A stretch of 64,000 nucleotides of DNA from Brevundimonas bacteroides DSM 4726 (lineage in GTDB: Bacteria > Pseudomonadota > Alphaproteobacteria > Caulobacterales > Caulobacteraceae): assembly GCF_000701445.1 (NCBI RefSeq), contig NZ_JNIX01000010.1:62001-126000 (forward strand), in the 5' to 3' direction. Position 1 is the first letter of the stretch; every line of letters starts with the position of its first letter. Positions 39,895 through 49,392 of the stretch are shown piece after piece. The notes beneath the pieces were generated by a model, which was given only the letters and a program-made list of their open reading frames with translations, did not search any database and was not told the origin of the DNA. A program made the position numbers and the translations under genes.

Positions 39895-41630
39895 GGCCGG
39901 CCCTTCCAGAGATCGCGCAGGACGAAGGCCGCGCGTTTGGGCTGACGGTCGCGGGTAAAGACGCCCTTCAGGTTCAACACGACGCGGCGGAAATGTTGGG
40001 CCGTTCGGAAGTCGGCGAAGTTCCAGACATGGCCGCCGATGCAGGCGGGATGGCGCTCCAGCTCGGCCCAGAAGGCGGTGATCAGGTCAGCCTGGTATTC
40101 CTCGGTGAACAGCTGGGGCGAGGTCGAATGCTGGCCGGCCAGCGCGTCGGCACCGAACTCGGCCACAAACACCGGCTTGCCGTGCCGGGTGACGGCGTCA
40201 AGGTCGGCGCGCAGCAGTTCGACGGCCCGCTCGATCTGGCCCGGAGCCTGGTACCAGCCGAAGTAGCGGTTGATCGAGACGACGTCGGCCTGGTCGAAGG
40301 CCGGGTCGTCCAGCCCGGCATAGCCGACATTGGCGTGGGTGAGGGGCCGGGTCGGGTCGAGCGCGCGGGCGTCTTCGAACAGGACCTTCCAGTAGGGGCC
40401 GGACCGGCTACGGTACTCCGGCTCGTTGAGATAGCCCGGCTCATTGGCGAGCGACCAGGCGATAACGCTGGGGCGGTGGCCGTCCCGATCGATCAAAGCC
40501 CGGACCGCTGCCTGATGCTGGACCAGCGTGGCGTCCGTTACCCGGCGGAAGTCGAGGTTTACCGAGAAGACCTCGTCGATGACCAGCACGCCCCGCGCGT
40601 CGGCGAAATCGAGGAACGCCTCGCTGTAGGGATAGTGGGAGGTGCGGACCGAATTCGCCCCAATCCAGTCGAGCAGGCCGAAGTCCTTGACCAGTTGAGG
40701 CAGGTCGAGCCCGCGCCCGCGGATAGGCCCATCCTCGTGTTTGCCAAAGCCCTTCAGGGTGACGGGTTGGCCGTTCAGAAGCAGCTCATGGCCACACACC
40801 TCGACGTCGCGGAAGCCGGTGCGAAGCTCGACCCGATCGGCGACGACGCCCAGCGCATCCAGCCGCTCGACGGCGACGTCGTAGAGGGCCGGGTCGGCGG
40901 GCGACCAGGGGCGGACGTCGGGGACACGCAGGATCACCGGCTCGCCCGCGAAGCCCTCGGCCTCCTGTCCCGCGACGGAGATGCGGATGTGCGATCCGGC
41001 CGGGGCCTCGACGGTGGCGGTCAGCCTGCCGTCGGCCGAGGCCCGCAGCTTGACCGCCTCAATGCCGCCGACCGGCGTCGCCGTCAGCCAGACCGGACGA
41101 TTCAGCCCGCCATAGGGAAAGAAGTCGAACCGCACGGCCGGGCGGTACTCGTCACGCAGCCGCCCCTCGGCGACATACTGCTCCATGCCGACGCCGGGGG
41201 TCGGTCCTTCCAGCGCCAGCCGGTTGTCGACGCGGGCGACGATCCGGACCGTCCGGCAGGCGACCAGCCGTTCGCTCTCGACCTCGAACGGCAGGAAGGC
41301 GGGACCGCTTTCGCCCGCGAACTCGCCGTCGACGAACACACGCGCGGCGAAATCAGCGCTGTCGCACCTCAGCCGGATGCGCCGCCCCTCGAACGACGGC
41401 GGCACGAAGACGTCGGTCTGGAGCCAGGCCGCGCCCAGGTAGTCCATGAACCCCGCCTCGGCGAGCTGCTCATTCCAGGAGCCCGGCACGGCGATCGGAT
41501 GGGTGTCGGCGGGGATCGATCCGGCGCACCAACCCTCGGCCTCGCCGACATCGTCCGGATCGAACCGGATGCGCCAGATGCCGCTCAGGTCGATGAAATC
41601 GCGAAAGGAGTTCCGTTGCGGCCGGATCAC
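39891..41630 (-). CDS. GH2 beta-glucuronidase (cytoplasmic)
   Basis: The 579-residue protein has the GH2 order: jelly-roll sugar-binding domain (about 15-170), immunoglobulin-like domain (about 175-265) and TIM barrel (about 270-575). The acid/base Glu is in IAWSLANEPG and the nucleophile Glu in VFVAEFGAD. The C-terminal LNLKGVFTRDRQPK contains the Asn-x-Lys pair which, in E. coli UidA (NKKG), recognises the glucuronate carboxylate, so this is a beta-glucuronidase and not a galactosidase. There is no signal peptide, so it works on imported glucuronides together with the symporter encoded downstream. The start is a GTG 1 base after the manD stop. Confidence 0.9.
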   Translation of the reverse strand: MIRPQRNSFRDFIDLSGIWRIRFDPDDVGEAEGWCAGSIPADTHPIAVPGSWNEQLAEAGFMDYLGAAWLQTDVFVPPSFEGRRIRLRCDSADFAARVFVDGEFAGESGPAFLPFEVESERLVACRTVRIVARVDNRLALEGPTPGVGMEQYVAEGRLRDEYRPAVRFDFFPYGGLNRPVWLTATPVGGIEAVKLRASADGRLTATVEAPAGSHIRISVAGQEAEGFAGEPVILRVPDVRPWSPADPALYDVAVERLDALGVVADRVELRTGFRDVEVCGHELLLNGQPVTLKGFGKHEDGPIRGRGLDLPQLVKDFGLLDWIGANSVRTSHYPYSEAFLDFADARGVLVIDEVFSVNLDFRRVTDATLVQHQAAVRALIDRDGHRPSVIAWSLANEPGYLNEPEYRSRSGPYWKVLFEDARALDPTRPLTHANVGYAGLDDPAFDQADVVSINRYFGWYQAPGQIERAVELLRADLDAVTRHGKPVFVAEFGADALAGQHSTSPQLFTEEYQADLITAFWAELERHPACIGGHVWNFADFRTAQHFRRVVLNLKGVFTRDRQPKRAAFVLRDLWKGRP

Positions 41631-41631
41631 C

Positions 41632-42912
41632 CTACCAGTTCCACATGGAGCCGTCGGTCAGGCGCGCAATGGGCAACTGGCGCGGCTCGTAAGGGTATTT
41701 GGCCGCCAGATCCTCGTCGATATCGACGCCGTGGCCGGGCCGGTCGCCGGGGATCAGGAAGCCGGCCTCGAAGCGATAGTCGTGCGGGAAGACCGCTTCG
41801 GTCGCTTCAGTGTGGCGCATATATTCCTGAATGCCGAAGTTGGGCACCCAGGCGTCGAAATGCAGCGCCGTGCCCATGGTAACCGGAGACAGGTCGGTCG
41901 CTCCATGACACCCCGTCCGCACGCCCCAGACGCCCGCGAAGTCCGCGATCCGGCGCAGATGGGTCAGGCCGCCCGCCCCGACAATGGTGGCGCGGATGTA
42001 GTCGATCAGCTGCTCCTGGATCAGGTCCTTGCAGTCCCAGATCGTGTTGAATACCTCACCGACAGCCAGAGGTGTCGTCGTGTGCTGCCGGATCAGGCGG
42101 AACGCCTCCTGGTTCTCGGCCGGAGTGGCGTCCTCCAGCCAGAACAGGTCGTAGGGCTCTAGCGACTTGCCCAGCCGCGCGGCCTCCTGCGGCGTCATCC
42201 GGTGATGGCCGTCGTGGAGCAGGCGCGGCTCGGGCCCGTAAGAGTGGCGCAGCCGCTCGAACAGCTTAGGCACATGGGTCAGGTAGCGCCGCGTGTCCCA
42301 CACCGTCTCGGTCGGCAGGGAGGCGTCGGCCGGCTCGTAGTGCATCTCGCCGCGTCCAACACCATAAGCGTTGGTCAGGCCGGGGACCCCGGCCTGGGCG
42401 CGGATAGCCTGATAACCCAGGTCGATGTAGCGGCCGACGGCATCCACCGTTTCCTCGATGTCGGCCCCGTTGGCGTGGCCATAGACCATGACCCGGTCGC
42501 GCGACTTGCCGCCCAACAATTCGTGCAGCGGCGCGCCCAGGGCCTTGCCCTTGATGTCCCACAGGGCGACGTCTACGGCCGCGATGGCCCGCATCGTCAC
42601 CGGCCCCCGCCGCCAGTAGGAGCCCCGATACAATAGCTGCCAGGTATCCTCGATCCGGCGCGCATCCCGCCCGATCAGCAGAGGACAGACATGCTCGTTC
42701 AGATAGGCGACGACCGCCAACTCGCGCCCGTTCAGGGTGGCGTCGCCGATGCCATAGACCCCCTGATCCGTCTCGATTTTCAGGGTAACGAAGTTGCGGC
42801 CAGGCGAGGTCACAAGGACCCGGGCCGCGGTGATGACCAGGGGCGATGCAACACCGACCCGACCGGACCTGTCGGCCCCCAGGTTGCGGGCGTCTCCATC
42901 GGCGGCGGGCAT
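41632..42912 (-). CDS. manD: D-mannonate dehydratase (ManD, enolase superfamily)
   Basis: The 426-residue enzyme dehydrates D-mannonate to 2-keto-3-deoxygluconate in glucuronate breakdown. Family marks are VMVYGHANG (Tyr), [10 protein letters not shown] (Arg), [11 protein letters not shown] (metal Asp and the His), [11 protein letters not shown] (metal Glu), [12 protein letters not shown] (metal Glu), [15 protein letters not shown] and the closing SMWNW. The ATG at 42910-42912 is preferred because CAGGA lies 8 bases before it; a TTG ten codons earlier is in the same frame. It heads a minus-strand operon with the beta-glucuronidase and symporter genes and diverges from gntR, from which the operator at 42967-42986 separates it. 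In a few ManD-like proteins the activity is low or on gluconate. Confidence 0.92.
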   Translation of the reverse strand: MPAADGDARNLGADRSGRVGVASPLVITAARVLVTSPGRNFVTLKIETDQGVYGIGDATLNGRELAVVAYLNEHVCPLLIGRDARRIEDTWQLLYRGSYWRRGPVTMRAIAAVDVALWDIKGKALGAPLHELLGGKSRDRVMVYGHANGADIEETVDAVGRYIDLGYQAIRAQAGVPGLTNAYGVGRGEMHYEPADASLPTETVWDTRRYLTHVPKLFERLRHSYGPEPRLLHDGHHRMTPQEAARLGKSLEPYDLFWLEDATPAENQEAFRLIRQHTTTPLAVGEVFNTIWDCKDLIQEQLIDYIRATIVGAGGLTHLRRIADFAGVWGVRTGCHGATDLSPVTMGTALHFDAWVPNFGIQEYMRHTEATEAVFPHDYRFEAGFLIPGDRPGHGVDIDEDLAAKYPYEPRQLPIARLTDGSMWNW

Positions 42913-42966
42913 GCGAAAATCCTGTGCTAGAACTTCGGACAACCTAGGTGGCTGATTTTGGATTGT

Positions 42967-42986
42967 CCAGATTGGTCAGGCCAGAT
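42967..42986. promoter_or_regulatory. GntR-type operator-like site between manD and gntR
   Basis: CCAGATTGGTCAGGCCAGAT shares AGATTGGTCAG with the site at 34538-34557 and ATTGGTCAGG with the inverted site at 34486-34503. It forms an imperfect dyad (TGGTC / GGCCA). It lies 12 bases before the gntR start and 54 bases before manD, where repressor binding would cover both promoters. Confidence 0.55.
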
Positions 42987-42998
42987 AGAAGGGTGGTC

Positions 42999-43757
42999 AT
43001 GTCCGCCAAGTCAGAGAGCAAAAGGCTTTACGAACAGGTCGCCGAAGCCCTGGCGGCGCGCATCGCGGCCGGCGAGCCCAAGGTCGGCGAGCGCCTGCCC
43101 TCCGAACGCGATCTGGCACAGACCTTCGGCGTGTCGCGTCCCACGGTGCGCGAGGCCGTGATCGCGCTGGAACTCGACGGCCTGGTCGAGGTCAAGATGG
43201 GCTCCGGCGTCTACGTCCGCGCCAAACGACCAACCGGCGGCAAGGCCGGAGAGACCGACATCGGGCCGTTTGAACTGCTGGAAGCGCGGCGCGCCGTCGA
43301 GGGCGAGGCCTGCGCGATGGCGGCGCTTCGCATGACCTCCGAGACCATCGCCCAGCTACGCGCCCTGGTCGACGAGATGGAGGATGAGAACGCCCGCGAC
43401 GTGGTCATGAGCGAAGACGCCGACCGACGCTTTCACATGGTCATCGTCGAGGCGACTCAGAACAGCGCCATGATCCAGGCCGTGCGTGGCCTGTGGGACG
43501 CGCGCAGCCGCTCGCCCCAGCACCAGTTCCTGTCGCAGAAGGTCCGCGCAGCCGGGGTGAAACCGCGCATCAATGAGCACGCCGCCATCGTCGAGGCGCT
43601 GAACATGCGCGATCCGGCCGCCGCCCGCGCCGCCATGCGCGACCACCTGACCCGGGTGATCGAGTCCCTGCTGGAGGCCACCGAGACCGAGGCGATGGAA
43701 GAGGCGCGCGCCCGCATCGCCGAACAGCGCCAGCGCTACGCGGCGACGACCCACTGA
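42999..43757 (+). CDS. GntR-family regulator, FadR subfamily (uronate regulator)
   Basis: The 252-residue protein has an N-terminal winged helix (about 5-75, VAEALAARIAAGEPKVGERLPSERDLAQTFGVSRPTVREAVIALELDGLVEVKMGSGVYV, the standard GntR pattern) and a C-terminal FCD helical ligand-binding domain (about 85-235) with the metal-type His residues in DADRRFHMVIVEATQN and NEHAAIVEA. It resembles ExuR/UxuR/KdgR-type repressors, which are released by uronates or KDG. It is the first gene of the nine-gene uronate operon and overlaps uxaC by one base (TGATG). It probably represses its own operon, the divergent manD operon and the genes at 34 kb. Confidence 0.92.
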   Translation: MSAKSESKRLYEQVAEALAARIAAGEPKVGERLPSERDLAQTFGVSRPTVREAVIALELDGLVEVKMGSGVYVRAKRPTGGKAGETDIGPFELLEARRAVEGEACAMAALRMTSETIAQLRALVDEMEDENARDVVMSEDADRRFHMVIVEATQNSAMIQAVRGLWDARSRSPQHQFLSQKVRAAGVKPRINEHAAIVEALNMRDPAAARAAMRDHLTRVIESLLEATETEAMEEARARIAEQRQRYAATTH

Positions 43758-45172
43758 TGCCTCAGCCGCTTACCCTGCACCCCGACCGACTGTTCCCGGC
43801 CGATCCCGATACCCGCGCGGTGGCGCGTCGCCTCTACGCCGAGATCAAGCACCTGCCGATCGTCAGTCCGCACGGCCACACCGATCCCTCCTGGTTCGCG
43901 CTGAACGAGCCGTGGAAGAACCCCGCCGAGCTGCTGATCACGCCCGACCATTACGTCTTTCGGATGCTCTACAGTCAGGGCGTGCCGCTGGAAGATCTGG
44001 GGGTCCCCCGCGCCGACGGCGGGCCGGTCGAGACCGATCCGCGCGCGATCTGGCGCCGCTTCGCCGAGCGGTACCACCTGTTCCGGGGCACGCCGTCGCG
44101 CATCTGGCACGACTGGGTCCATGCCGAGGTCTTCGGCCTGGGTGTGCGACTATCGGCCGAGACGGCGGACCACTATTACGACGTCATCGACGCGGCTCTG
44201 AAGACCGAGGCCTTCCGGCCGCGCGCCCTGTTCGAACACTACGGCATAGAGGTCATCGCCACGACCGAGGGGCCGCTGGACGACCTCGGGCATCACCGTG
44301 CGATCCGCGACAGCGGCTGGACGGGCAAGGTCGTCACCGCCTACCGCCCGGACCCGGTGATGGACCCGGACTTCGAGGGCTTCCATGACAACCTCGTTCG
44401 CTTCGGCGCCCTGACCGGCGAGGACGTCGGCAGCTGGCAGGGCTATCTGGCCGCGCACCGCAAGCGTCGCGCCTTCTTCGCCGCGCACGGCGCGACCTCG
44501 ACCGACCACGGCCATCCGACCGCCTTCACCGCCGACCTGCCGCAAGCCGAGGCGGCCGCCCTGTACGAGCGCGTCGCCACCAGCCCCGTCTCGGCCGCCG
44601 ACGCCGAGCTGTTCCGGGGCCAGATGCTGACCGAAATGGCGCGGATGAGCCTGGACGACGGGCTGGTCATGCAGATCCACCCGGGCAGCTTCCGCAATCA
44701 CAACGGCACGGTGTTCGCCCGCTTCGGGCGGGACAAGGGTGCCGATATTCCGACCCGCACCGACTACGTGTCGGCCCTGAAGCCGTTGCTGGACGCCGTG
44801 GGGTCAGAGCCCGGCCTGACCATCATCCTCTTCACGCTGGACGAGACGTCCTACAGCCGCGAACTGGCCCCGCTGGCGGGCCACTATCCGGCGCTCAGGC
44901 TCGGCCCGCCCTGGTGGTTCCACGACGCGCCCGAGGGCATGCGGCGGTTCCGGGAGCAAGCGACGGAGACGGCGGGCTTCTACAACACCGTCGGCTTCAA
45001 CGACGACACCCGCGCCTTCCTGTCGATCCCGGCACGTCACGACGTCGCCCGGCGCATGGACGCGGGATTTCTGGCCAGGCTGGTCGTCGAACATCGCCTT
45101 GAGGAAGACGAAGCGCATGAGGTCGCCCGCGCCCTGACCTACGACCTGGTGAAGGCGGCCTACCGACTGTGA
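43757..45172 (+). CDS. uxaC: Uronate isomerase (UxaC)
   Basis: The 471-residue enzyme interconverts D-glucuronate with D-fructuronate and D-galacturonate with D-tagaturonate. It has the amidohydrolase-fold start SPHGHTDPSWF (metal His-x-His), IWHDWVHAEVFGL, IATTEGPLDDLGHH, MQIHPGSFRNHN, TLDETSYSRELAPLAGHYPALRLGPPWWFHDAPEG and the final NTVGFNDDTRAFLSIPARHDVARR. Length is normal for the family. It is coupled to gntR and, by a 4-base overlap, to the TRAP transporter gene. Both uronate branches seem served, since uxuB/manD and uxaA are all present. Confidence 0.95.
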   Translation: MPQPLTLHPDRLFPADPDTRAVARRLYAEIKHLPIVSPHGHTDPSWFALNEPWKNPAELLITPDHYVFRMLYSQGVPLEDLGVPRADGGPVETDPRAIWRRFAERYHLFRGTPSRIWHDWVHAEVFGLGVRLSAETADHYYDVIDAALKTEAFRPRALFEHYGIEVIATTEGPLDDLGHHRAIRDSGWTGKVVTAYRPDPVMDPDFEGFHDNLVRFGALTGEDVGSWQGYLAAHRKRRAFFAAHGATSTDHGHPTAFTADLPQAEAAALYERVATSPVSAADAELFRGQMLTEMARMSLDDGLVMQIHPGSFRNHNGTVFARFGRDKGADIPTRTDYVSALKPLLDAVGSEPGLTIILFTLDETSYSRELAPLAGHYPALRLGPPWWFHDAPEGMRRFREQATETAGFYNTVGFNDDTRAFLSIPARHDVARRMDAGFLARLVVEHRLEEDEAHEVARALTYDLVKAAYRL

Positions 45173-46152
45173 CCGCCACCCGCCGCGCCCTGATCGCTGC
45201 CGCCCTGTCCGTCCCCGCGGTCGGGTGTGTGCAGGAGATCGGAGAGCGGCCTCTGCGCGTCGCGGACACCCATCCGGTGGGCTATCCGACCGTCGCGGCG
45301 GTCGATCACTTCGGGCGTTTGATCTCTGAGCGCACCGACGGGCGGCTGCGGCTACGCAACTACGCCGGGGGCCAGCTGGGCGAGGAAAAGGACACGCTGG
45401 AGATCACCGTCTTCGGCGGGCTGGACATCAATCGGGTCAATCTGGCGCCGCTTAATCCGATCGAACCCATGACGCTCGTGCCGTCCCTGCCTTTCCTGTT
45501 CCAGTCGACGGATCACATGCGCCGGTCGCTGGACGGAGCCCCGGGCCGGACGATCCTCGGAGCGCTGGAGCGCCACGGTCTGATCGGCCTCGCCTTCTAC
45601 GATTCCGGCGAGCGCAGCTTCTACAACACCCGCGGCCCAATCCGGACGCCGGCGGACATGCGGGGCCTCAAGCTGAGGGTCCAGACCTCGGACCTCTATG
45701 TGGCCCTGGTCCAGGCGCTGGGGGCCAGCCCCATCCCCATGTCCTATGGCGAGGTGTTCCAGGGGCTGGTTCAGGGCGTCGTGGACGGCGCCGAGAACAA
45801 CTGGCCCTCCTTTCAGGACAGCCGCCATTTCGAGGTCGCCCGCTACTACAGCCTGACGCGGCACGTCATGGCACCCGAGGTTCTGGTCGCGTCGGGGCGG
45901 ACCTGGGCCAAACTGACCTCGATCGATCGCGACATCATTCGCGCCGCCGCGACCGAGAGCGTGCCCTTCATGCGCGACCTGTGGGAGACGCGAGAGCAGA
46001 CAGCACGACAGGTCGTGGTCGAGGCGGGCGTCCAGATTGTCGACGACCTGGACCGCTCGGCCTTCGAGGCGGCGATGCGGCCGGTCTGGGACCGCTTCGT
46101 TACCTCCGACACCCAGCGCACTCTGGTCGAGCAGATCCAGGGCATGGCATGA
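45169..46152 (+). CDS. TRAP transporter substrate-binding protein (DctP family)
   Basis: The 327-residue protein has an N-terminal signal with RR and a lipobox-like SVPAVGC, so it is probably a lipoprotein or Tat-exported receptor. The mature DctP domain shows RVADTHPVGYPTVAAVDHFGRLI, the Arg that binds the substrate carboxylate in MRGLKLRVQ, and VDGAENNWPSF. TRAP receptors of this group bind sugar acids such as glucuronate or galacturonate, which fits the operon. The start is a GTG overlapping the uxaC stop (GTGA). A product specificity of glucuronate versus galacturonate cannot be read from the sequence. Confidence 0.92.
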   Translation: MTATRRALIAAALSVPAVGCVQEIGERPLRVADTHPVGYPTVAAVDHFGRLISERTDGRLRLRNYAGGQLGEEKDTLEITVFGGLDINRVNLAPLNPIEPMTLVPSLPFLFQSTDHMRRSLDGAPGRTILGALERHGLIGLAFYDSGERSFYNTRGPIRTPADMRGLKLRVQTSDLYVALVQALGASPIPMSYGEVFQGLVQGVVDGAENNWPSFQDSRHFEVARYYSLTRHVMAPEVLVASGRTWAKLTSIDRDIIRAAATESVPFMRDLWETREQTARQVVVEAGVQIVDDLDRSAFEAAMRPVWDRFVTSDTQRTLVEQIQGMA

Positions 46153-46649
46153 TGCTGGCCGGTCTCGCCTTCGTCTCCCGCTGGATCAGCCGCGGCACGC
46201 TCGCCTTTGCCGCCCTGGGCCTGATCGTCATGACCGGCATCATCGGCTGGTCGGTTTTCGCCCGCTATGTGCTCAGCGACGCGCCCGCCTGGGGAGAGCA
46301 GGCAGCCCTGCTGCTCATGGTATGGTTCGTGCTCCTGGCGGCTGCTGTGGGCGTGCGCGAGCAGTTCCACCTGGGCATGACCGCCGCGACCGATGCCATG
46401 CCTAAGGCGCTGCGACGGGTCAGCCGGATCGTGGCGCTGCTGTGCATCGCAGGCTTCGGCGCGGCTATGGGGGTCTGGGGCGGAGAGCTGGTGGCCCGCA
46501 CCTGGGCCTTCGACATCCCGACGCTGGGCGTGCCGCGCGGGGCAGCCTATCTGCCCCTGCCCATCGCCGGGTGGCTCAGCGTCCTGTTCGCGGCCGAGCA
46601 CCTGATCACCGAGGCCCGCGGCCGGAAAGTGGAGCCGCTGTGGAGCTGA
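46149..46649 (+). CDS. TRAP transporter small permease (DctQ)
   Basis: The 166-residue membrane protein has four predicted helices and the DctQ pattern VFARYVLSDAPAWGEQAALLLMVWFVLLAAAVGVREQFHLG in helices 2 and 3. It forms the integral-membrane complex with the large subunit. The ATG at 46149 overlaps the dctP stop (ATGA). Its own stop lies inside the start of the large-permease gene. Confidence 0.93.
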   Translation: MMLAGLAFVSRWISRGTLAFAALGLIVMTGIIGWSVFARYVLSDAPAWGEQAALLLMVWFVLLAAAVGVREQFHLGMTAATDAMPKALRRVSRIVALLCIAGFGAAMGVWGGELVARTWAFDIPTLGVPRGAAYLPLPIAGWLSVLFAAEHLITEARGRKVEPLWS

Positions 46650-47920
46650 TCCTTCTCCTCGGGCTGCTCGCCCTGTTGCTCATCCTCGGCGTGCCGGTGG
46701 CCTTTGCGCTCGGCCTGTCGTCGCTGGCAACCTTCATCTTCATGGACATCGCCCCGGTCGTGGCATTCCAGAGGATCGCGACGGGCGTCAATGTCTTCGC
46801 CCTGATGGCCATTCCGTTCTTCGTCTTCGCCGGCGACCTTATGCAGCAGGCCGGCATCGCCGAGCGTCTGGTGCGGGTCGCCGACGCCGCCATGGGTCGG
46901 ATGCGCGGCGGCCTGGGCGTCGTCGACGTCGGGGCTTCCATGATGTTCGGCGGCGTATCCGGCTCCGCCGTGGCCTCGGTGTCGGCGCTGGGGTCGACGC
47001 TAATCCCGATGATGAAGTCCAAGGGCTACGACGCGGACTACGCGGTCAACGTAACCTCGACTTCGGCCATCCTCGGCATCCTGATTCCGCCGTCGCACAA
47101 CATGATCATCTATGCGGCAGCCGCGGGTGTGTCGGTTTCGGTCGCGGACCTGTTCCTGGCGGGGGTCGTGCCCGGCATCGTGACCGGCGTTCTGCTAGCG
47201 CTCGTCGCATGGTTCGTGGCGCTTAGGCGCGGGTATCCCAAGGGCGAGTTCCCGGGCTGGCCCGCCTTTGCCCGCGCCTTCGCCGCAGCCATTCCCGGCC
47301 TGCTGACCGCCGTCATCATCTTCGGCGGCGTGCTGGGCGGGGTCTTCACCCCGACTGAGAGCTCGGCCGTGGCGGTGATCTACACCCTCGTCATCGCCCT
47401 GATCGTATATCGCACCCTGGGCTTCCGGGGATTCGCTACGGCGGCCCAGAACGCGGTGAAGACCACAGCCATGGTCATGCTGATCATCGGCTCGGCCGCC
47501 GCCTTCGGCTGGCTGCTGGCCCTGCTGGAGGCTCCCGAGCAGCTGGCGACCTTGCTTCAGACCCTGACCGAAAATCCGATCCTGATCCTCTTGCTGATCA
47601 ACCTGATCCTGCTGGTTCTGGGCACCTTCATGGACATGGCGCCCCTGATCGTCATCACCAGCCCGATATTCCTGCCCGTCGCCATGGCCACCGGCATGGA
47701 CCCGGTCCAGTTCGGGATCATGCTGATGCTGAACCTCGGCATCGGCCTGGTCACGCCGCCCGTGGGATCGGTGCTGTTCGTCGGCTGCGCGGTCGGCAAG
47801 ATCAAGGTCGAGGAGGCGGTCCGGACCATCTGGCCCTTTTACCTCGCGCTCTTCGTCGCCCTCATGGCCATCACCTTCGTACCGGCCCTCACCCTGACCC
47901 TGCCGGGGCTGGCCGGATGA
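46640..47920 (+). CDS. TRAP transporter large permease (DctM)
   Basis: The 426-residue protein has about twelve hydrophobic helices and the DctM signatures AIPFFVFAGDLMQQAGIAERLVRVADA, MMFGGVSGSAVASVSALGSTLIPMM, SAILGILIPPSHNMIIYA, GGVFTPTESSAVAVIYTL and LNLGIGLVTPPVGSVLFVGCAVGKI. It is the channel-forming, Na+-driven subunit of the tripartite sugar-acid importer. The GTG at 46640 gives a 10-base overlap with dctQ. Its stop overlaps the uxuB start by 4 bases. Confidence 0.94.
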   Translation: MELILLLGLLALLLILGVPVAFALGLSSLATFIFMDIAPVVAFQRIATGVNVFALMAIPFFVFAGDLMQQAGIAERLVRVADAAMGRMRGGLGVVDVGASMMFGGVSGSAVASVSALGSTLIPMMKSKGYDADYAVNVTSTSAILGILIPPSHNMIIYAAAAGVSVSVADLFLAGVVPGIVTGVLLALVAWFVALRRGYPKGEFPGWPAFARAFAAAIPGLLTAVIIFGGVLGGVFTPTESSAVAVIYTLVIALIVYRTLGFRGFATAAQNAVKTTAMVMLIIGSAAAFGWLLALLEAPEQLATLLQTLTENPILILLLINLILLVLGTFMDMAPLIVITSPIFLPVAMATGMDPVQFGIMLMLNLGIGLVTPPVGSVLFVGCAVGKIKVEEAVRTIWPFYLALFVALMAITFVPALTLTLPGLAG

Positions 47921-49392
47921 TCCGCCTGTCGCCTGAGACGCTGGACCGGCTGCCCGCAGAGGTGACGCGGCCCGCCTATGACCGCACCACGATCCGAACC
48001 GGCGTCGTTCATCTCGGCATTGGTGCCTTCCACCGCGCGCATCAGGCCGATGTCTTTGATCGCGCCCTCGCGGCCGGAGACCCGCGTTGGGGCGTTCTGG
48101 GCGCGTCACTGCGGTCGCCAGGGGTGCGCGACCAGCTGGTACCACAGGGGGGACTCTACAGCTTGGTGGTGCGCGACGGGGAGCGCCTCGAGACCCGCAT
48201 CGTCGGTGCCGTCCGCCAGGTCCTGGTCGCGCCGGAGCGTCCGTCCGCCGTGGTCGCGGCCCTGGCCGCCCCTGAGACGCACCTCGTCACCCTGACCGTC
48301 ACGGAGAAGGGGTATCGACTGGACCCGGCCTCCGGTGCCCTGATCGAGAGCGATCCGGAGGTGGCCGCCGACCTCTCCTCGCTGGCGGCCCCGCGCACGG
48401 CACCGGGGTTCCTGGCGGCCGGTCTCGCCCAGCGTCGCGCGCGCGGGCTTGGCCCCCTGACGGTCATCAGCTGCGATAACCTTCCGCACAACGGGGCGCG
48501 GGTGCGGGACGCCGTCCTGGCCGTCGCCCGCCGTCACGATCCGGACCTGGCCGACTGGATCGAGGGGACGTGCGCCTTTCCCCAGACCATGATCGACCGC
48601 ATCGTCCCCGCCACGACGCCACAGGATCGTCGCGAGCTCGCGGCGCGGCTCGGCGTCGACGATCACGGCGTGATCAAGACCGAGCCTTTTACCCAGTGGG
48701 TGATCGAGGATCGCTTTGCTGGTCCTCGCCCAGATTTCGAGGGCCTGGGCGTCCAGATTACCTCGGCTGTCGGTCCGTATGAGGACGCCAAGTTGCGGCT
48801 CCTGAACGGGGCCCATTCGGCCATGGCCTATCTGGGTGGTCTGGCCGGTCTGGGATTCGTGCATCAGGTCGCGGCTGATCCGGTGTTCTCTGTTTTCGTC
48901 GAGCGGCTTTGGGACGAGGCGGCGGCGACCCTCGACCCGCCGGCGGGGCTGGACCTGTCCGTCTATCGCCGCGCGCTCAAGGCGCGCTTCGCCAACGCGG
49001 CCCTCGAGCACCGCACCCATCAGATCGCAATGGACGGATCCCAGAAGCTGCCGCAGCGGCTGCTGGCGGGCGCGGTGACCCGGCTGGATCGCGGCCTACC
49101 GATCGCGGCCCTGGCCCTGGCCGTCGCCGCCTGGATGCGCTGGCAGGACGGCGTGGACGAGACCGGAGCGGCCCATGTGGTCGATGATCCCCTGGCGGCG
49201 GAGACGGCTCGCCTGGTCGCCCACACGCCCGATCCACTGGAGCGCGCCGCCGCCCTGCTGTCCTTGGAGGCGGTCTTTCCGAGGCGACTGGCCACGGACC
49301 CGCGGTTCACCGTGCCGGTGATCGCTGCCTATGTCCGCCTGTCTCAGAGCGGGGCCCGCGCCGCAGCCTCGTTCGTCGGAAGCCTCTCATGA
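47917..49392 (+). CDS. uxuB: Mannitol-dehydrogenase-family uronate reductase (UxuB-like)
   Basis: The 491-residue NAD-dependent enzyme reduces D-fructuronate to D-mannonate. It shows VVHLGIGAFHRAHQADVFD (nucleotide-binding start), TVTEKGY, VISCDNLPHNG, CAFPQTMIDRIVPATT, TEPFTQWVIEDRFAGPRP and YEDAKLRLLNGAHSAMAYLG, where Lys of the DAKLRLLN motif is the catalytic base in this family. There is no separate tagaturonate reductase (UxaB) in the window, although an altronate dehydratase follows, so this protein may handle both ketouronates or the altronate branch may use an enzyme elsewhere. It overlaps both neighbours by 4 bases. Confidence 0.9.
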   Translation: MIRLSPETLDRLPAEVTRPAYDRTTIRTGVVHLGIGAFHRAHQADVFDRALAAGDPRWGVLGASLRSPGVRDQLVPQGGLYSLVVRDGERLETRIVGAVRQVLVAPERPSAVVAALAAPETHLVTLTVTEKGYRLDPASGALIESDPEVAADLSSLAAPRTAPGFLAAGLAQRRARGLGPLTVISCDNLPHNGARVRDAVLAVARRHDPDLADWIEGTCAFPQTMIDRIVPATTPQDRRELAARLGVDDHGVIKTEPFTQWVIEDRFAGPRPDFEGLGVQITSAVGPYEDAKLRLLNGAHSAMAYLGGLAGLGFVHQVAADPVFSVFVERLWDEAAATLDPPAGLDLSVYRRALKARFANAALEHRTHQIAMDGSQKLPQRLLAGAVTRLDRGLPIAALALAVAAWMRWQDGVDETGAAHVVDDPLAAETARLVAHTPDPLERAAALLSLEAVFPRRLATDPRFTVPVIAAYVRLSQSGARAAASFVGSLS

